Assembly (NCBI GenBank): GCA_022841665.1 | Contig: JALHRB010000009.1 | Location: 1 to 64,000, forward strand | Reading direction: 5' to 3' | Length of the DNA stretch: 64,000 bases | Source: Pseudolabrys sp. | GTDB lineage: Bacteria; Pseudomonadota; Alphaproteobacteria; Rhizobiales; Xanthobacteraceae | In this document: in pieces, positions 9,748 through 18,163 of the stretch | Position numbering within the stretch: position 1 is the stretch's first letter | Layout of the letters: each line of letters opens with the position of its first letter | Position numbers and translations under genes: made by a program | Notes under the pieces: model-generated | What the model was told of the DNA's origin: nothing | Database searches by the model: none | Seen by the model: only the letters and a program-made list of their open reading frames with translations

Positions 9748-10188
9748 TCAGCCCTGCGGCGGGGAGTCCGCGGGCGGACGGTTGCGGCGCTCGGCCATGA
9801 AGGCGTCGAACTCGGTCTTGTCCTTGGCGAAGCGCAGGCGCTCGAGGAAGTCCTTGAACTCGCGCTGCTCGTCCTCGAGACGCTTGAGCGTCTCGCTGCG
9901 ATATTCGTCGAAGGCGCGGTTGCCGCTCGAGGGCGCGCCGCCCCAGAAGGTGCCCGGCGCGCTGTCGCCGCTCATGCGCGCGCGCATCCAGTCCATCTTG
10001 CGCTGCATGCGATCCATCTTGTGCTGCCAGCGGTCAGAACCGCCGTAATATCCGCATCCCATTCTTCCGCTCCATATGGTGTAGGCGAGGATGGCCAGGC
10101 CGAGCGGCCAGAAGACCATGAACCCGAGGACGATCAGGGCGATCCAGGCAGGTTTGCCGTATTCGTCGAGCTTGGCGGTGATAGGCAT
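9748..10188 (-). CDS. DUF2852 membrane protein
   Basis: A 146-residue protein with a start MPITAKLDEYGKPAW, one hydrophobic hairpin or helix (ALIVLGFMVFWPLGLAILAYTIW, about 15-38), a Met/Trp/Lys/Arg-rich amphipathic stretch, and a charged C-terminal half (FDEYRSETLKRLEDEQREF). This matches DUF2852, an alphaproteobacterial family without assigned function. The ATG at 10188 is preferred over an upstream in-frame start at 10263, which lies upstream of the promoter. A near-consensus promoter (TTGACA-N17-TATCAA) with a 21-bp palindrome at the -10/+1 region lies directly upstream. The same half-sites precede the TetR gene at 11478, so repression by that regulator is likely. The C-terminal DUF2852 gene end has its own terminator. 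Confidence 0.88.
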   Translation of the reverse strand: MPITAKLDEYGKPAWIALIVLGFMVFWPLGLAILAYTIWSGRMGCGYYGGSDRWQHKMDRMQRKMDWMRARMSGDSAPGTFWGGAPSSGNRAFDEYRSETLKRLEDEQREFKDFLERLRFAKDKTEFDAFMAERRNRPPADSPPQG

Positions 10189-10203
10189 GGTTCGGCCCTC
10201 GTG

Positions 10204-10251
10204 AATGTAAATAACATTTACATTGATAGGGTCGTGACCGGCGGATGTCAA
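10204..10251 (-). promoter_or_regulatory. Promoter of the DUF2852 gene overlapped by a TetR-type operator
   Basis: On the minus strand, -35 TTGACA (10246-10251), a 17-bp spacer and -10 TATCAA (10223-10228) are close to the vegetative consensus. A palindrome, AATGTAAAT-AAC-ATTTACATT (10204-10224), touches the -10 and covers the expected start site. Its core ATGTAAA-N5-TTTACAT (10205-10223) is identical in half-site and spacing to 11494-11512. Confidence 0.75.
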
Positions 10252-10448
10252 GACCCTTAACATCCAGATAGGAAAGCCCCGGCCGGCGGGAAGACGTCCG
10301 GCACGTTAAATTTGGACGCCCCCGCCCCGCGTCCGTCCTTCATTTTTTTATTGTCCGATTTTATCGCGTGGATTGGCGCGCGCTGCGAACCCTGTGACGC
10401 CGACGTCCAAATGATTCGCGATCAGGCATCGCAGGAGGAAAACACACC

Positions 10449-10811
10449 ATGAATCTGGAAGACGAGATCAGCAAAGCTATCGGCGCGCACGGCATGTGGA
10501 AAATGCGGCTGCGCGCCGCCATCGACAGCGGCAAGGCCGACGGCGATCCGGCGGAAGTGGCGAAGGACAATGCCTGCGCCTTCGGCCAGTGGCTGCACGG
10601 CGCGACGATCACGCCGGCGATGCGCGCGAGCGCGGACTATGCCCAAGTGCGCAAGCTGCACGCCGACTTCCACAAGTGTGCGGCCAAAGTGCTCGCTCAC
10701 GTCAAGCACGGACAGAAGGCGCAAGCCGACGCCCTGATGGCGAGCGACTATTCCAAGATCTCGTCAGAGCTGACCACCGCCATGATGAAGTGGCGCACCG
10801 CCGGCCGCTGA
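10449..10811 (+). CDS. Stand-alone CZB (chemoreceptor zinc-binding) domain protein
   Basis: A 120-residue cytoplasmic protein made of a single CZB domain. The putative zinc ligands are visible: His14 in AHGMWKMRL, Cys43 in ACAFGQWLHG, and His71 and His75 in LHADFHKC. In the family this one-Cys/three-His site senses zinc or hypochlorite, usually fused to a chemoreceptor or diguanylate cyclase. Here no output domain is attached, so it must act on a partner protein. The ribosome site AGGAGG is strong. It lies between the TetR gene and its presumed target DUF2852, but on the opposite strand and without a copy of the operator. Confidence 0.88.
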   Translation: MNLEDEISKAIGAHGMWKMRLRAAIDSGKADGDPAEVAKDNACAFGQWLHGATITPAMRASADYAQVRKLHADFHKCAAKVLAHVKHGQKAQADALMASDYSKISSELTTAMMKWRTAGR

Positions 10812-10830
10812 GCGCGCATCAACGCGGCGC

Positions 10831-11478
10831 TCAGGCGCCGCTCAAGCCGAGGCCGCGCAGATAGACCAGCACGGCAGCTTCCAGCAGCTCTTCCGGCGGC
10901 ATCGGCAGCGCGCGCCGCGCCGCGTCGCCGCGCCCGAACAGCGAGGCGATGCCGTGCGTCATCGACCAGATGTGCAGCGCGACCATGAGCGCCGGCGGGC
11001 GCTCCTTCGGCGGCATCATCGCAACGAGCTTTTCCGCGGCCGCACGCAACACACCGAACGCGCGCTCACTCGCGTCGCGCAAGCCCGCATTGCTGTCGGC
11101 CGAAACGCCGGCCTCGAACATCGCCGAATAATACGAAGGCTCGTCCTTGGCGAAGGTCAGATAGGCTTTGCCGAGACGGTCGAAGGCGGCGAGCACGTCG
11201 GGCTGCCCGTCTTTCCAGGCGCCGCTCAGCGCTTCGGTGAACAGTTCGAAGCCGCGCAGCGCCACGTCGGCGAGCAGCGCATCGCGATCGCGGTAATGAC
11301 GATAAGGCGCGGCCGCGCTGACGCCCGCCCAGCGCGCGGCATCGGCAAAGGTGAATCCGGCCGGGCCTTTTTCGGCGATCAACGCCAGCGCGGCGCGCAC
11401 CAAAGCTTCCTTGAGGTTGCCGTGGTGATAGCCGCGCGGGCTGTCGCCGCCCTGCCCGCTGCCTTTGCCCCATTTCAT
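10831..11478 (-). CDS. TetR/AcrR family transcriptional regulator (WHG-type C-terminal domain)
   Basis: A 215-residue regulator. The N-terminal HTH is clear: LVRAALALIAEKGPAGFTFA, then DAARWAGVSAAAPYRHYRDR, which is the recognition-helix region followed by the Tyr-x-His-Tyr turn. The C-terminal ligand/dimer domain resembles WHG-type TetR proteins. The start MKWGKG at 11478 is chosen because the operator palindrome (11494-11512) lies just upstream; longer open sequence upstream would read through that operator. The palindrome implies autoregulation, and a second copy controls the DUF2852 gene. The ligand is unknown. Confidence 0.93.
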   Translation of the reverse strand: MKWGKGSGQGGDSPRGYHHGNLKEALVRAALALIAEKGPAGFTFADAARWAGVSAAAPYRHYRDRDALLADVALRGFELFTEALSGAWKDGQPDVLAAFDRLGKAYLTFAKDEPSYYSAMFEAGVSADSNAGLRDASERAFGVLRAAAEKLVAMMPPKERPPALMVALHIWSMTHGIASLFGRGDAARRALPMPPEELLEAAVLVYLRGLGLSGA

Positions 11479-11493
11479 GCGCGCATCGTCCCC

Positions 11494-11512
11494 ATGTAAA
11501 TGGGCTTTACAT
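11494..11512. promoter_or_regulatory. TetR operator upstream of its own gene
   Basis: ATGTAAA-TGGGC-TTTACAT, a perfect inverted repeat with 5-bp spacer, extending by one more base pair (C/G) on each side. It sits 15 bp upstream of the regulator's ATG. Half-sites and spacing match 10205-10223 exactly, while the spacers differ (TGGGC versus TAACA), as expected for a protein-binding site rather than a recent duplication. Confidence 0.75.
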
Positions 11513-11537
11513 GACTCGGGGGCCGGCGTCGATGGCG

Positions 11538-12092
11538 TCAGGCGCGCTTGGCGAGCGGCAGACGGTCGAACAGCGTCGGCCCGCCGGGCTGCGCGCCTTC
11601 GATGGTGAGAAGCTTGAGCTTGGTGTCGACGCCGCCCGGCGCGGAGAAGCCGCCGGTCCTTCCCGACGCGGCCAGCACGCGATGGCAGGGCATGACGATG
11701 GGGCACGGATTTTCGCCGAGCGCCGTGCCGACGGCGCGCGCCAGCAATTTGTCGCCGAGGCGCTCGGCGATCTCGCCGTAGGTCAGCGTCTGTCCCGGCG
11801 GAATTGCGCGCGCGATGGCATAGACGCGCTTGTTGAAGTCCGGCGTGCCGTCGTCGTCGATGACGACGTCGCGCAGATCGCGCGGCTCACCGGCCAGCAG
11901 CGCGACGATGCCGTCGATGACGGACTGGATAGAGTCGGGCGGCGGCGCTTCGACCGCGGCGGGAAAGCGCTTCGTCACGCGGACCCGCGTGGCCACTTCA
12001 TTCGCCTCGGGCAACTGCACGCCGCGCAGGCCGCGCGCGCTCCAGACGATGCCGCAGGCTCCGATGGCGGTGTCGAACAGGGTGAAGTTCAT
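11538..12092 (-). CDS. ogt: Methylated-DNA-[protein]-cysteine S-methyltransferase
   Basis: A 184-residue suicide DNA repair protein that removes alkyl groups from O6-alkylguanine. The active-site motif PCHRV is present within NPCPIVMPCHRVLAASGRTG, preceded by the helix-turn-helix region (TYGEIAERLGDKLLARAVGTAL) including the arginine finger. Length fits the Ogt type without an Ada activator domain. It lies between ybgC and the TetR gene, same strand, with 22 bp to ybgC, so it may be read from the ybgC unit. Confidence 0.95.
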   Translation of the reverse strand: MNFTLFDTAIGACGIVWSARGLRGVQLPEANEVATRVRVTKRFPAAVEAPPPDSIQSVIDGIVALLAGEPRDLRDVVIDDDGTPDFNKRVYAIARAIPPGQTLTYGEIAERLGDKLLARAVGTALGENPCPIVMPCHRVLAASGRTGGFSAPGGVDTKLKLLTIEGAQPGGPTLFDRLPLAKRA

Positions 12093-12114
12093 GGCCGCAA
12101 TCTAGGCCGCCGGC

Positions 12115-12579
12115 TCAGGCGCCGCCACCCGCTTCCTGGTCGGCCTTCATGGCGATGCGCAGGGGCTTGGGAATCGGCCGCGCGCGGCCGCCGGACACGA
12201 AGGCGACCTGCACATGCGCTTCGACGATGAGGTCCGCTCCGCGCATCACCTTCTGATGCAGCATGACGGAGGCGCCCTTCACTTCCTCCGGCGTGGTGAC
12301 GACATCGAGCACGTCGTCCATGTGCGCGGGCTTCCTGAAGTCGATCGACATGTGGCGCACGACGAAGGCAAAGCCGGGCGCCTCGGCGGCGGCCTGCTCG
12401 AACAGCGCGCGGTGGTCGGCGCCGATCAGCCGCAGGTAGTTGGTGCGCCCGCGCTCCATGAAGCGCAGGTAGCTGGCGTGATAGACGATGCCGGAAAAAT
12501 CCGTGTCCTCGTAGTAGACGCGGATCGGCTGGTGATGGACGCCGTCATGGATTTCGCCGTCGAGGGAGGTCGAATTCAT
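12115..12579 (-). CDS. ybgC: Tol-Pal associated acyl-CoA thioesterase YbgC
   Basis: A 154-residue hot-dog fold thioesterase. The 4-hydroxybenzoyl-CoA thioesterase signature DTDFSGIVYHASYLRFMERGR includes the catalytic aspartate. It usually sits immediately upstream of tolQ; here four other genes separate them. The ATG overlaps the stop codon of the upstream toxin gene by 4 bp (ATGA), so its translation is likely coupled to the toxin-antitoxin module. No separate promoter is evident. Confidence 0.95.
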   Translation of the reverse strand: MNSTSLDGEIHDGVHHQPIRVYYEDTDFSGIVYHASYLRFMERGRTNYLRLIGADHRALFEQAAAEAPGFAFVVRHMSIDFRKPAHMDDVLDVVTTPEEVKGASVMLHQKVMRGADLIVEAHVQVAFVSGGRARPIPKPLRIAMKADQEAGGGA

Positions 12580-12866
12580 CTTTCAAATTCCGCTTCAATA
12601 TCTCTGCGGCCGTCGAGGACGCGCACCACCAAGACCCGTTCTCGCTCGGCGCGATAAAAGACAACGTAGTTATCGGCCACGATGCTGCGAAGCTCCGGTG
12701 CCAGAACGGAGCGGTCTCGCCCTATGAAAGGAAAGTGCGCCAAGCTTTCGATTTTCGAATTGAAAAGTTCTGCGAGAGAGGCCGCAGAGGAAAGATTCCG
12801 TTCGGCCAGATAAGTGAGAATGTGCAACAAATCGGAGTCGGCTTCGTCTGAGAAGACGATTTTCAT
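12576..12866 (-). CDS. ParE/RelE-superfamily toxin
   Basis: A 96-residue protein with the ParE-like pattern: MKIVFSDEADSDLLHILTYLAER at the N-terminus, a helix pair, FPFIGRDRSVLAPELRSIV in the middle, then the strands YVVFYRAERERVLVVRVLDGRRD. ParE-type toxins inhibit gyrase and RelE types cleave mRNA; sequence alone does not decide between them. The start overlaps the antitoxin stop by 4 bp and its stop overlaps the ybgC start by 4 bp. The pair looks lower in GC than ruvB and ybgC, suggesting acquisition. Confidence 0.88.
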   Translation of the reverse strand: MKIVFSDEADSDLLHILTYLAERNLSSAASLAELFNSKIESLAHFPFIGRDRSVLAPELRSIVADNYVVFYRAERERVLVVRVLDGRRDIEAEFER

Positions 12867-13090
12867 TTTGGCCGAGTTTCAGGCTCGGTGAGCTTGGCTC
12901 TTCTCAAGAAGTCGGCGAAATCCCATTCGCGAACGCGGCCGGCTTCAATGTCGGCCAAGCCTTTGTCGATGTCCTGCTTCAGCAGCCGAAATTTCTCGGC
13001 CTGCTCGATGAGATACGCAACAGCAGATTCGCGCATCTCTGCCGGCAGGAGTTCAAGCGCCTCAGCGGCTTTCTCGGCGGTTGTCTTCAT
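12863..13090 (-). CDS. Antitoxin of the ParE/RelE-type module
   Basis: A 75-residue acidic-basic helical protein (ALELLPAEMRESAVAYLIEQ, then RLLKQDIDKGLADIEAGRVR), with the GLADIEAGRVREWD segment typical of antitoxins paired with ParE-like toxins. It precedes the toxin with a 4-bp overlap, the normal antitoxin-first order. No clear ribbon-helix-helix was recognised in the N-terminus, so DNA binding is uncertain. It starts 30 bp downstream of the ruvB stop. Confidence 0.82.
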   Translation of the reverse strand: MKTTAEKAAEALELLPAEMRESAVAYLIEQAEKFRLLKQDIDKGLADIEAGRVREWDFADFLRRAKLTEPETRPK

Positions 13091-13120
13091 GATTGCATCA
13101 TACCATAAATCCCGCAGACG

Positions 13121-14170
13121 TTAATCCGTTTCCTCTCCTCCCGAAAACAACCCGAACTGGCTCGCGTCGCGCTGCGGCTCGGCGAGGCCGAGGTGCTTGA
13201 AGGCGGCGGAGGTGAGCAAACGCCCGCGCGGCGTGCGCTGAAGGAAGCCCTTCTGGATGAGGAACGGCTCGATGATGTCCTCGATGGCGTCGCGCGGCTC
13301 CGACAGACCGGCGGCGATGGTGTCGACGCCGACCGGGCCGCCGCCGTAGTTGAGCGCGATGGTCGAAAGATAGCGCCGGTCCATGGCGTCGAGTCCGGCG
13401 GCGTCCACCTCAAGCGCCGACAGCGCGCGGTCGGCCACCTTGCGGTCGACCGACGTCGCGCCCTCGACATGGGCGAAGTCGCGCACGCGCCGCAAGAGGC
13501 GGCCGGCGATGCGCGGCGTGCCGCGCGCGCGGCGCGCGATCTCGTTGGCGCCGTCGGCGCTCATGCCCATGCCGAGCACGCGCGCGCCGCGGTTGACGAT
13601 CTGCTCCAGCTCCTTCTCGGAATAGAAATTCAAGCGCACCGGAATGCCGAAGCGGTCGCGCAGCGGATTGGTGAGCAGCCCCGCGCGCGTGGTGGCGCCG
13701 ACCAGCGTGAAGGGTGACAGGTCGATCTTGACCGAGCGCGCCGCCGGGCCCTCGCCGATGATGAGGTCGAGCTGGAAGTCCTCCATCGCCGGATAGAGGA
13801 TTTCCTCCACCGCCGGATTGAGCCGGTGGATCTCGTCGATGAACAGCACATCGCGCGGCTCGAGATTGGTGAGCAGCGCAGCGAGGTCGCCGGCCTTGGC
13901 GATCACCGGGCCGGAAGTGGCGCGGAAGTTGACGCCCAGCTCGCGCGCGACGATCTGCGCCAGCGTGGTCTTGCCGAGGCCGGGCGGGCCGACGAACAGC
14001 ACGTGGTCGAGCGCCTCGCCGCGCGACCGCGCCGCGTCGATGAAGACCTTGAGGTTGGCGCGCGCCTTCTCCTGGCCGATGAACTCGGCCAGCTTCTGCG
14101 GGCGCAAGGACGCGTCGACGTCGTCCTCGCGTTTCTCGGCATTCACCAGGCGGCGGGGGGTGGTGGTCAT
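13121..14170 (-). CDS. ruvB: RuvB, Holliday junction branch migration ATPase
   Basis: A 349-residue AAA+ motor that drives branch migration with RuvA. Visible motifs are Walker A (GPPGLGKTT), Walker B ([11 protein letters not shown]), sensor I ([20 protein letters not shown], with the arginine finger region) and the C-terminal winged helix ([20 protein letters not shown]). Family length is about 340-350. It is the third ruv gene, after ruvC and ruvA, with a 348-bp gap to ruvA filled by two palindromic repeats. Confidence 0.98.
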   Translation of the reverse strand: MTTTPRRLVNAEKREDDVDASLRPQKLAEFIGQEKARANLKVFIDAARSRGEALDHVLFVGPPGLGKTTLAQIVARELGVNFRATSGPVIAKAGDLAALLTNLEPRDVLFIDEIHRLNPAVEEILYPAMEDFQLDLIIGEGPAARSVKIDLSPFTLVGATTRAGLLTNPLRDRFGIPVRLNFYSEKELEQIVNRGARVLGMGMSADGANEIARRARGTPRIAGRLLRRVRDFAHVEGATSVDRKVADRALSALEVDAAGLDAMDRRYLSTIALNYGGGPVGVDTIAAGLSEPRDAIEDIIEPFLIQKGFLQRTPRGRLLTSAAFKHLGLAEPQRDASQFGLFSGGEETD

Positions 14171-14194
14171 CGGCGCGGCCCCCGCTCTTCCTCA

Positions 14195-14300
14195 CCTCCC
14201 CCTAAAAGGGGGAGGTCGGCCGCGTAGCGGCCGGGTGGGGGTCCGAGACGGCGAGTCAGATTGACCCCCACCCCGACCCTCCCCCTTTCAGGGGGAGGGA
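14195..14300. repeat. Intergenic palindromic repeat, family D
   Basis: Two inverted modules: CTCCCCCTAAAAGGGGGAG and, after GGCCGCGTAGCGGCCGGGTG, a closing CCACCCCGACCCTCCCCCTT with its complement. A related copy lies at 36630-36760. Together with the element at 14341 it fills the ruvB-ruvA gap. Confidence 0.85.
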
Positions 14301-14340
14301 GAAGAAGCGCGCGGCGGGGGGTGTTCATTGACACGGCCTC

Positions 14341-14500
14341 GTGTCCCGGACGCGGTGCAGCACGAGCCTTAAGCGCGCTTGCGCGCGTCTTCGACGCGCG
14401 ATGGCGAAGTGATGCACTGCTGATCCGGGACCGCCCCAGATCGCGACGTTCCCGGTTCTGCAGCGCACCGTTTCACGCTGCGCTGCGCCCGGGACACGAA
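14341..14500. repeat. Intergenic repeat, family C
   Basis: Starts GTGTCCCGGACGCGGTGCAG and closes with GCGCCCGGGACACGAA, with internal TGATCCGGGACC. Copies lie at 22014, 26389 and 27770. It has no coding potential of its own. Confidence 0.85.
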
Positions 14501-14518
14501 TCCGAGTTTGCGGCTCTT

Positions 14519-15136
14519 TCACCTCGCCAACTCCTTCAGCCCCTGCCGGATCAGCGTCGCCGTGTCGGCGCCCTCGCCCGCGCTATGCACGGCGGCGGCA
14601 ATCGCCGCGGCGGCCTGCGGTTGACCGTAGCCGAGATTGACCAGCGCGGACACCGCGTCGGCGACGGGCTTCGGCGCGCGCTTCTCGTCGAGGCTGCCTA
14701 CGAGATGCGCCACCGCCGGATCGACCGCGCTGAAGGCCGGCACCTTGTCCTTCAATTCCGTGACGATGCGCTCGGCCACCTTGGGCCCGACGCCGGGCGT
14801 GCGCGCCACCATGGCCTTGTCGCGCATGGCGACGGCGGAAGCGAGCTCGGAGGGCTTGAGCGTGCCGAGCACCGAGAGCGCGACCTTGGCGCCGACGCCC
14901 TGCACCGTCTGCAGCAGGCGGAACCACTCGCGCTCCATGTCGGTGGCAAAACCGAACAGCTTGATCTGGTCCTCGCGCACATAGGTCTCGATCGACAAGG
15001 TGGCCGGCTCGCCGGGCGCCGGCAGCGCCTGCAACGTGCGCGCCGAGCAATGCACCTGGTAGCCCACGCCGCTCACGTCGAGGATGACGTAGTCCTCGCC
15101 GTAGCTATCGATGACGCCCTTGAGCTTGCCGATCAT
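14519..15136 (-). CDS. ruvA: RuvA, Holliday junction DNA-binding subunit
   Basis: A 205-residue protein with the three RuvA domains: an OB fold ([20 protein letters not shown]), two helix-hairpin-helix motifs ([20 protein letters not shown] and [19 protein letters not shown]), and the C-terminal three-helix domain that contacts RuvB ([20 protein letters not shown]). It binds the junction and loads RuvB. It lies 136 bp downstream of ruvC with a family A repeat between them. Confidence 0.98.
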   Translation of the reverse strand: MIGKLKGVIDSYGEDYVILDVSGVGYQVHCSARTLQALPAPGEPATLSIETYVREDQIKLFGFATDMEREWFRLLQTVQGVGAKVALSVLGTLKPSELASAVAMRDKAMVARTPGVGPKVAERIVTELKDKVPAFSAVDPAVAHLVGSLDEKRAPKPVADAVSALVNLGYGQPQAAAAIAAAVHSAGEGADTATLIRQGLKELAR

Positions 15137-15147
15137 GCTGCTTCCCC

Positions 15148-15252
15148 GTCATTCCGGGACGACGCGCAGCGTCGGACCCGGAATCCAGAAACAGAATCTG
15201 AGCCCGCATCTGGATTCCGGGTTCGCGGCCGGCGGCCGCGCCCCGGAATGAC
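15148..15252. repeat. Intergenic palindromic repeat, family A, between ruvC and ruvA
   Basis: CGTCATTCCGGGACG at one end and CCCCGGAATGAC at the other, with inner CCCGGAATCCAG / TGGATTCCGGG inverted arms. The commonest repeat of the window (seven copies). Confidence 0.88.
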
Positions 15253-15272
15253 CGAAATGGAAAGCTTGCCGA

Positions 15273-15782
15273 TCATCGCGCCGCGACCTTCAGCAGGATG
15301 CTGGTGCGGTGATGCGCGTGGCAGACCGCGATAGCGAGCGCGTCGGCGGCGTCCTCGCTTTGCGGGTCGGCCTTGGGCAGCAGCACGCCGATCATCATCC
15401 TGATCTGCGCCTTCTCGCCGTGGCCGGCGCCGACGATGGTCTTTTTGACCAGGTTGGGCGCGTATTCGGCGACGCTGAGCCCCGCGCGCGCCGGCACCAG
15501 CATGGCGATGCCGCGCGCCTGGCCGAGCTTGAGGGTCGCGGCCGCGTTGGCGTTGACAAAGGTGTTCTCCACCGCCGCCTCCTGCGGCGCGTAGCGCTCG
15601 ATCACCGCGATCAGCCCGTCGTGAATCGCGACCAGCCGGTCGCCGAGCGGCGCCTTCTCGCTGGTCTCGACCGAGCCGCAGGCGACGTGGATGAGCCGGT
15701 TCCCGTCGGCTTCGATCAGGCCCCAGCCGGTGCGGCGGAGCCCCGGGTCGATACCGAGAATGCGAATCGGTTGGCTGCGCAT
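15273..15782 (-). CDS. ruvC: RuvC, Holliday junction resolvase
   Basis: A 169-residue endonuclease with the RuvC nuclease fold. The four acidic active-site positions are visible in [24 protein letters not shown] and [16 protein letters not shown]. The start [10 protein letters not shown] at 15782 is chosen because the conserved first strand begins there; upstream open sequence runs into the divergent monooxygenase gene region. It is first of ruvC-ruvA-ruvB. The yebC gene that often precedes it is 2.4 kb away, with two divergent genes inserted. Confidence 0.97.
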   Translation of the reverse strand: MRSQPIRILGIDPGLRRTGWGLIEADGNRLIHVACGSVETSEKAPLGDRLVAIHDGLIAVIERYAPQEAAVENTFVNANAAATLKLGQARGIAMLVPARAGLSVAEYAPNLVKKTIVGAGHGEKAQIRMMIGVLLPKADPQSEDAADALAIAVCHAHHRTSILLKVAAR

Positions 15783-15941
15783 GGTCCGTTGATAACCCCC
15801 GGCTTGGTCCCCGCCTAGGGACCGCTTGCGCATGATGAAAATCCCGCCGATTTCAGCGAGATACGCGCATGGCCGCCATGCCGCGCACAACCGAAACGGC
15901 GTAGGAAAGCGCGGCATTCTTCCACTAGGATCGGCGCCGTC

Positions 15942-17186
15942 ATGCCGGGTTCGACTTCCGCACCACCGCGCCGCAAGCGCCGCGCCATCATCATCGGCGG
16001 CTCGATGTCGGGCCTGTTCTCGGCCGCGTTCCTGCGCCAGATCGGCTGGGACGCGGACGTCTACGAGCGCTCCAGCGTCGAACTGGTCGGGCGCGGGGCC
16101 GGCATCACCACCCACCCCGAGCTGATCGAGGCGCTGGAAGCGAGCGGCGCCGGCACCGCCGACCTCGGCGTCGAGGTGCCCAAGCGCATCGCCATCGACC
16201 GCAACGGCAATATCACCGGCGAGCGGCCGCTGCGGCAGATCCTCACCTCCTGGGACCGGCTGCAGCGCCTGCTGCGCGCGACCATCGACGAGACGCACTA
16301 CCATCTCGGCCACGCCTTCGAGCGCGTCGACCAGGACGAGCGCGGCGTGCGCGTCACCTTCGCCGGCGGCAAAGTGGAGCATGCGGACCTGCTGATCGGC
16401 GGCGACGGCATTCGTTCGAGCGTGCGCGGGCAGATGGCGCCCGAGCTGCAGCCGATTTATGCTGGCTATTACATCTGGCGCGGCGCGCCGAACGAGGCCG
16501 ACCTGTCGCCGAAGACGCTGAAGGAGATATTCCCCTACTTCGTCTTCTACCTACCGCCGCGGCAGGAGGTGATCACCTACCCGATCTCCGGCTTCAACAA
16601 CGAGCTCACGCCCGGCAAGCGCCGCTACAATTTCATCTGGTACCGCGTCGCCGACGCGCAACAGATGAAGGAGATGAACGTCGACGAACGCGGCGTGCAG
16701 CACGAGTTTTCGGTGCCGCCGCCGCTCATCCGCAGGGACCTGATCGCGCAGATGTACGCGGACGCGCGCGACATCATGCCCGAAGTGATGCTCGACTGCG
16801 TGATGACCATGAAGCAGCCCTTCATCACGCCGATCTACGACTTCACCGCCGACCGCATCGTGTTCGGCCGCGTCGCCATGGTGGGCGACGCCGCCGCCAA
16901 TGCGCGCCCGCACATGGGCTTCGGCGTGGCGAAGGCGGGCGGCGACGCCATGGCGCTGGCCAGGCACCTGCGCGACAACGAGGACATCGACACCGCGCTG
17001 AAGGCCTACAACGCCGAGCGCCAGCCGATCGGCAACACCATCGTGATGCATTCGCGCAAGCTCGGCACCCATATGGGGGTCAACCTCAAGACCGAGGAAG
17101 ACCGCCGCATGCACGCGCTGTTGCAGAGCGATGAGGCGATGATGGACTGGATCGCGGTGCCGAACTTCCTGGATGCCTATAAATGA
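15942..17186 (+). CDS. FAD-dependent aromatic-ring monooxygenase
   Basis: A 414-residue flavoprotein of the PHBH/group A class. The FAD dinucleotide fold is [20 protein letters not shown] with VYER, the DG motif is [14 protein letters not shown], and the second FAD motif is [20 protein letters not shown]. The GGSMSGL variant and overall pattern recall 2,6-dihydroxypyridine 3-monooxygenases, but the substrate is not certain. It is on the strand opposite the ruv genes and not in an obvious catabolic operon; an EamA-type transporter follows at 128 bp. Both look inserted between yebC and ruvC. Confidence 0.9.
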   Translation: MPGSTSAPPRRKRRAIIIGGSMSGLFSAAFLRQIGWDADVYERSSVELVGRGAGITTHPELIEALEASGAGTADLGVEVPKRIAIDRNGNITGERPLRQILTSWDRLQRLLRATIDETHYHLGHAFERVDQDERGVRVTFAGGKVEHADLLIGGDGIRSSVRGQMAPELQPIYAGYYIWRGAPNEADLSPKTLKEIFPYFVFYLPPRQEVITYPISGFNNELTPGKRRYNFIWYRVADAQQMKEMNVDERGVQHEFSVPPPLIRRDLIAQMYADARDIMPEVMLDCVMTMKQPFITPIYDFTADRIVFGRVAMVGDAAANARPHMGFGVAKAGGDAMALARHLRDNEDIDTALKAYNAERQPIGNTIVMHSRKLGTHMGVNLKTEEDRRMHALLQSDEAMMDWIAVPNFLDAYK

Positions 17187-17314
17187 GCCACCGGCATGCG
17201 CGGACGATGACGGCAAGAGTGATACCATGATCTTCGCCACCGACTACAATGGCGGGCTCGACATCATCGCGTTCGGCGGCTAATCGCACTTCACCCTCGC
17301 CCGCACGGAATTCC

Positions 17315-18163
17315 ATGACCCCCGGTCTCGGCTTCGCGCTCGGCGCCATGCTGCTCTTCGGCGCAAGCGACCTCATCTACAAGCGCGCGGCGGCGGCCGG
17401 CATCGAGGCCAGCCGCTTCATCATGCTGCAGTCATGGGTATTCTGCCCCGGCATCACGCTCTATGCCTGGCTGACCGGCACGCTCGACCTGCATCTCTCC
17501 GCGCTGTGGGGCGCGCTCGCCGGCCTCTGCTCGCTCATCGCGCTGACCAATTTCGCGCACAGCTTGAAGGACGGCGCGGTGAGCATCAACGCGCCGATTT
17601 TCCGGCTGAATTTCACGCTCACCGCCGCGCTGGCGATCCTGCTGCTCGGCGAGCCGCTCACCGCCGCAAAGCTGGTGGCGCTGACCGCCGCGCTCTTCGC
17701 CGTCTGGCTGCTGCTGGCGGAGCCGGGCCGCGCGACGGGCAGGCCGAGCGCGCGCTCGCTCTTGCGCGTGCTGATCGCGACCGTCGCGATGGGCATCGGC
17801 AATCTGTTCTACAAGATCGGGCTGCAGCAGGGTGCCCTGCCGGAAACCCTGGTGGCGGCGCAGGCCTGGGCCTTCGGCTCAACCGCGATTTTCTTCGTGC
17901 TGTGGCGCGAGCGCCGGCTGCCGCTGATGCCGTGGGCCTGGCGCTATTCGACGCCGGCCGCGCTCGTGCTGGTGGTCGCCTTCGTATTGATGCTGCATGG
18001 GCTGGCGCGCGGACAGGCGAGCGTGCTGGTGCCGGTGGCGCAGATGGGCTTCGTCTTCACCGCGCTCGCCGGTGTCGTGCTGTTCGGCGAGAGCCTGACC
18101 ATGCGCAAGCGCGCCGGGCTTCTGGTCGCCGCGGCCGCGCTGGCGCTGTTCGCGGTGAGCTAG
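17315..18163 (+). CDS. EamA/DMT-family transporter
   Basis: A 282-residue membrane protein with about ten TM segments in two EamA repeats: [20 protein letters not shown] starts the first and [20 protein letters not shown] the second. The conserved end of repeat 1 ([20 protein letters not shown]) is present. DMT proteins export metabolites or amino acids; no substrate can be assigned. The ATG at 17315 is the first that places TM1 at the N-terminus. The stop codon overlaps the convergent yebC stop (shared CTAG at 18160-18163). Confidence 0.9.
   Translation: MTPGLGFALGAMLLFGASDLIYKRAAAAGIEASRFIMLQSWVFCPGITLYAWLTGTLDLHLSALWGALAGLCSLIALTNFAHSLKDGAVSINAPIFRLNFTLTAALAILLLGEPLTAAKLVALTAALFAVWLLLAEPGRATGRPSARSLLRVLIATVAMGIGNLFYKIGLQQGALPETLVAAQAWAFGSTAIFFVLWRERRLPLMPWAWRYSTPAALVLVVAFVLMLHGLARGQASVLVPVAQMGFVFTALAGVVLFGESLTMRKRAGLLVAAAALALFAVS

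Noticed and set aside
14195-14500. CRISPR-like repeats
   Set aside because: The palindromic repeats are single or paired, differ in family, have no regular spacers and no cas genes.
17227-17283. An 18-codon ORF (MIFATDYNGGLDIIAFGG) between the monooxygenase and EamA genes
   Set aside because: Too short, no ribosome site of note and no known family; could be a gene remnant but cannot be supported.
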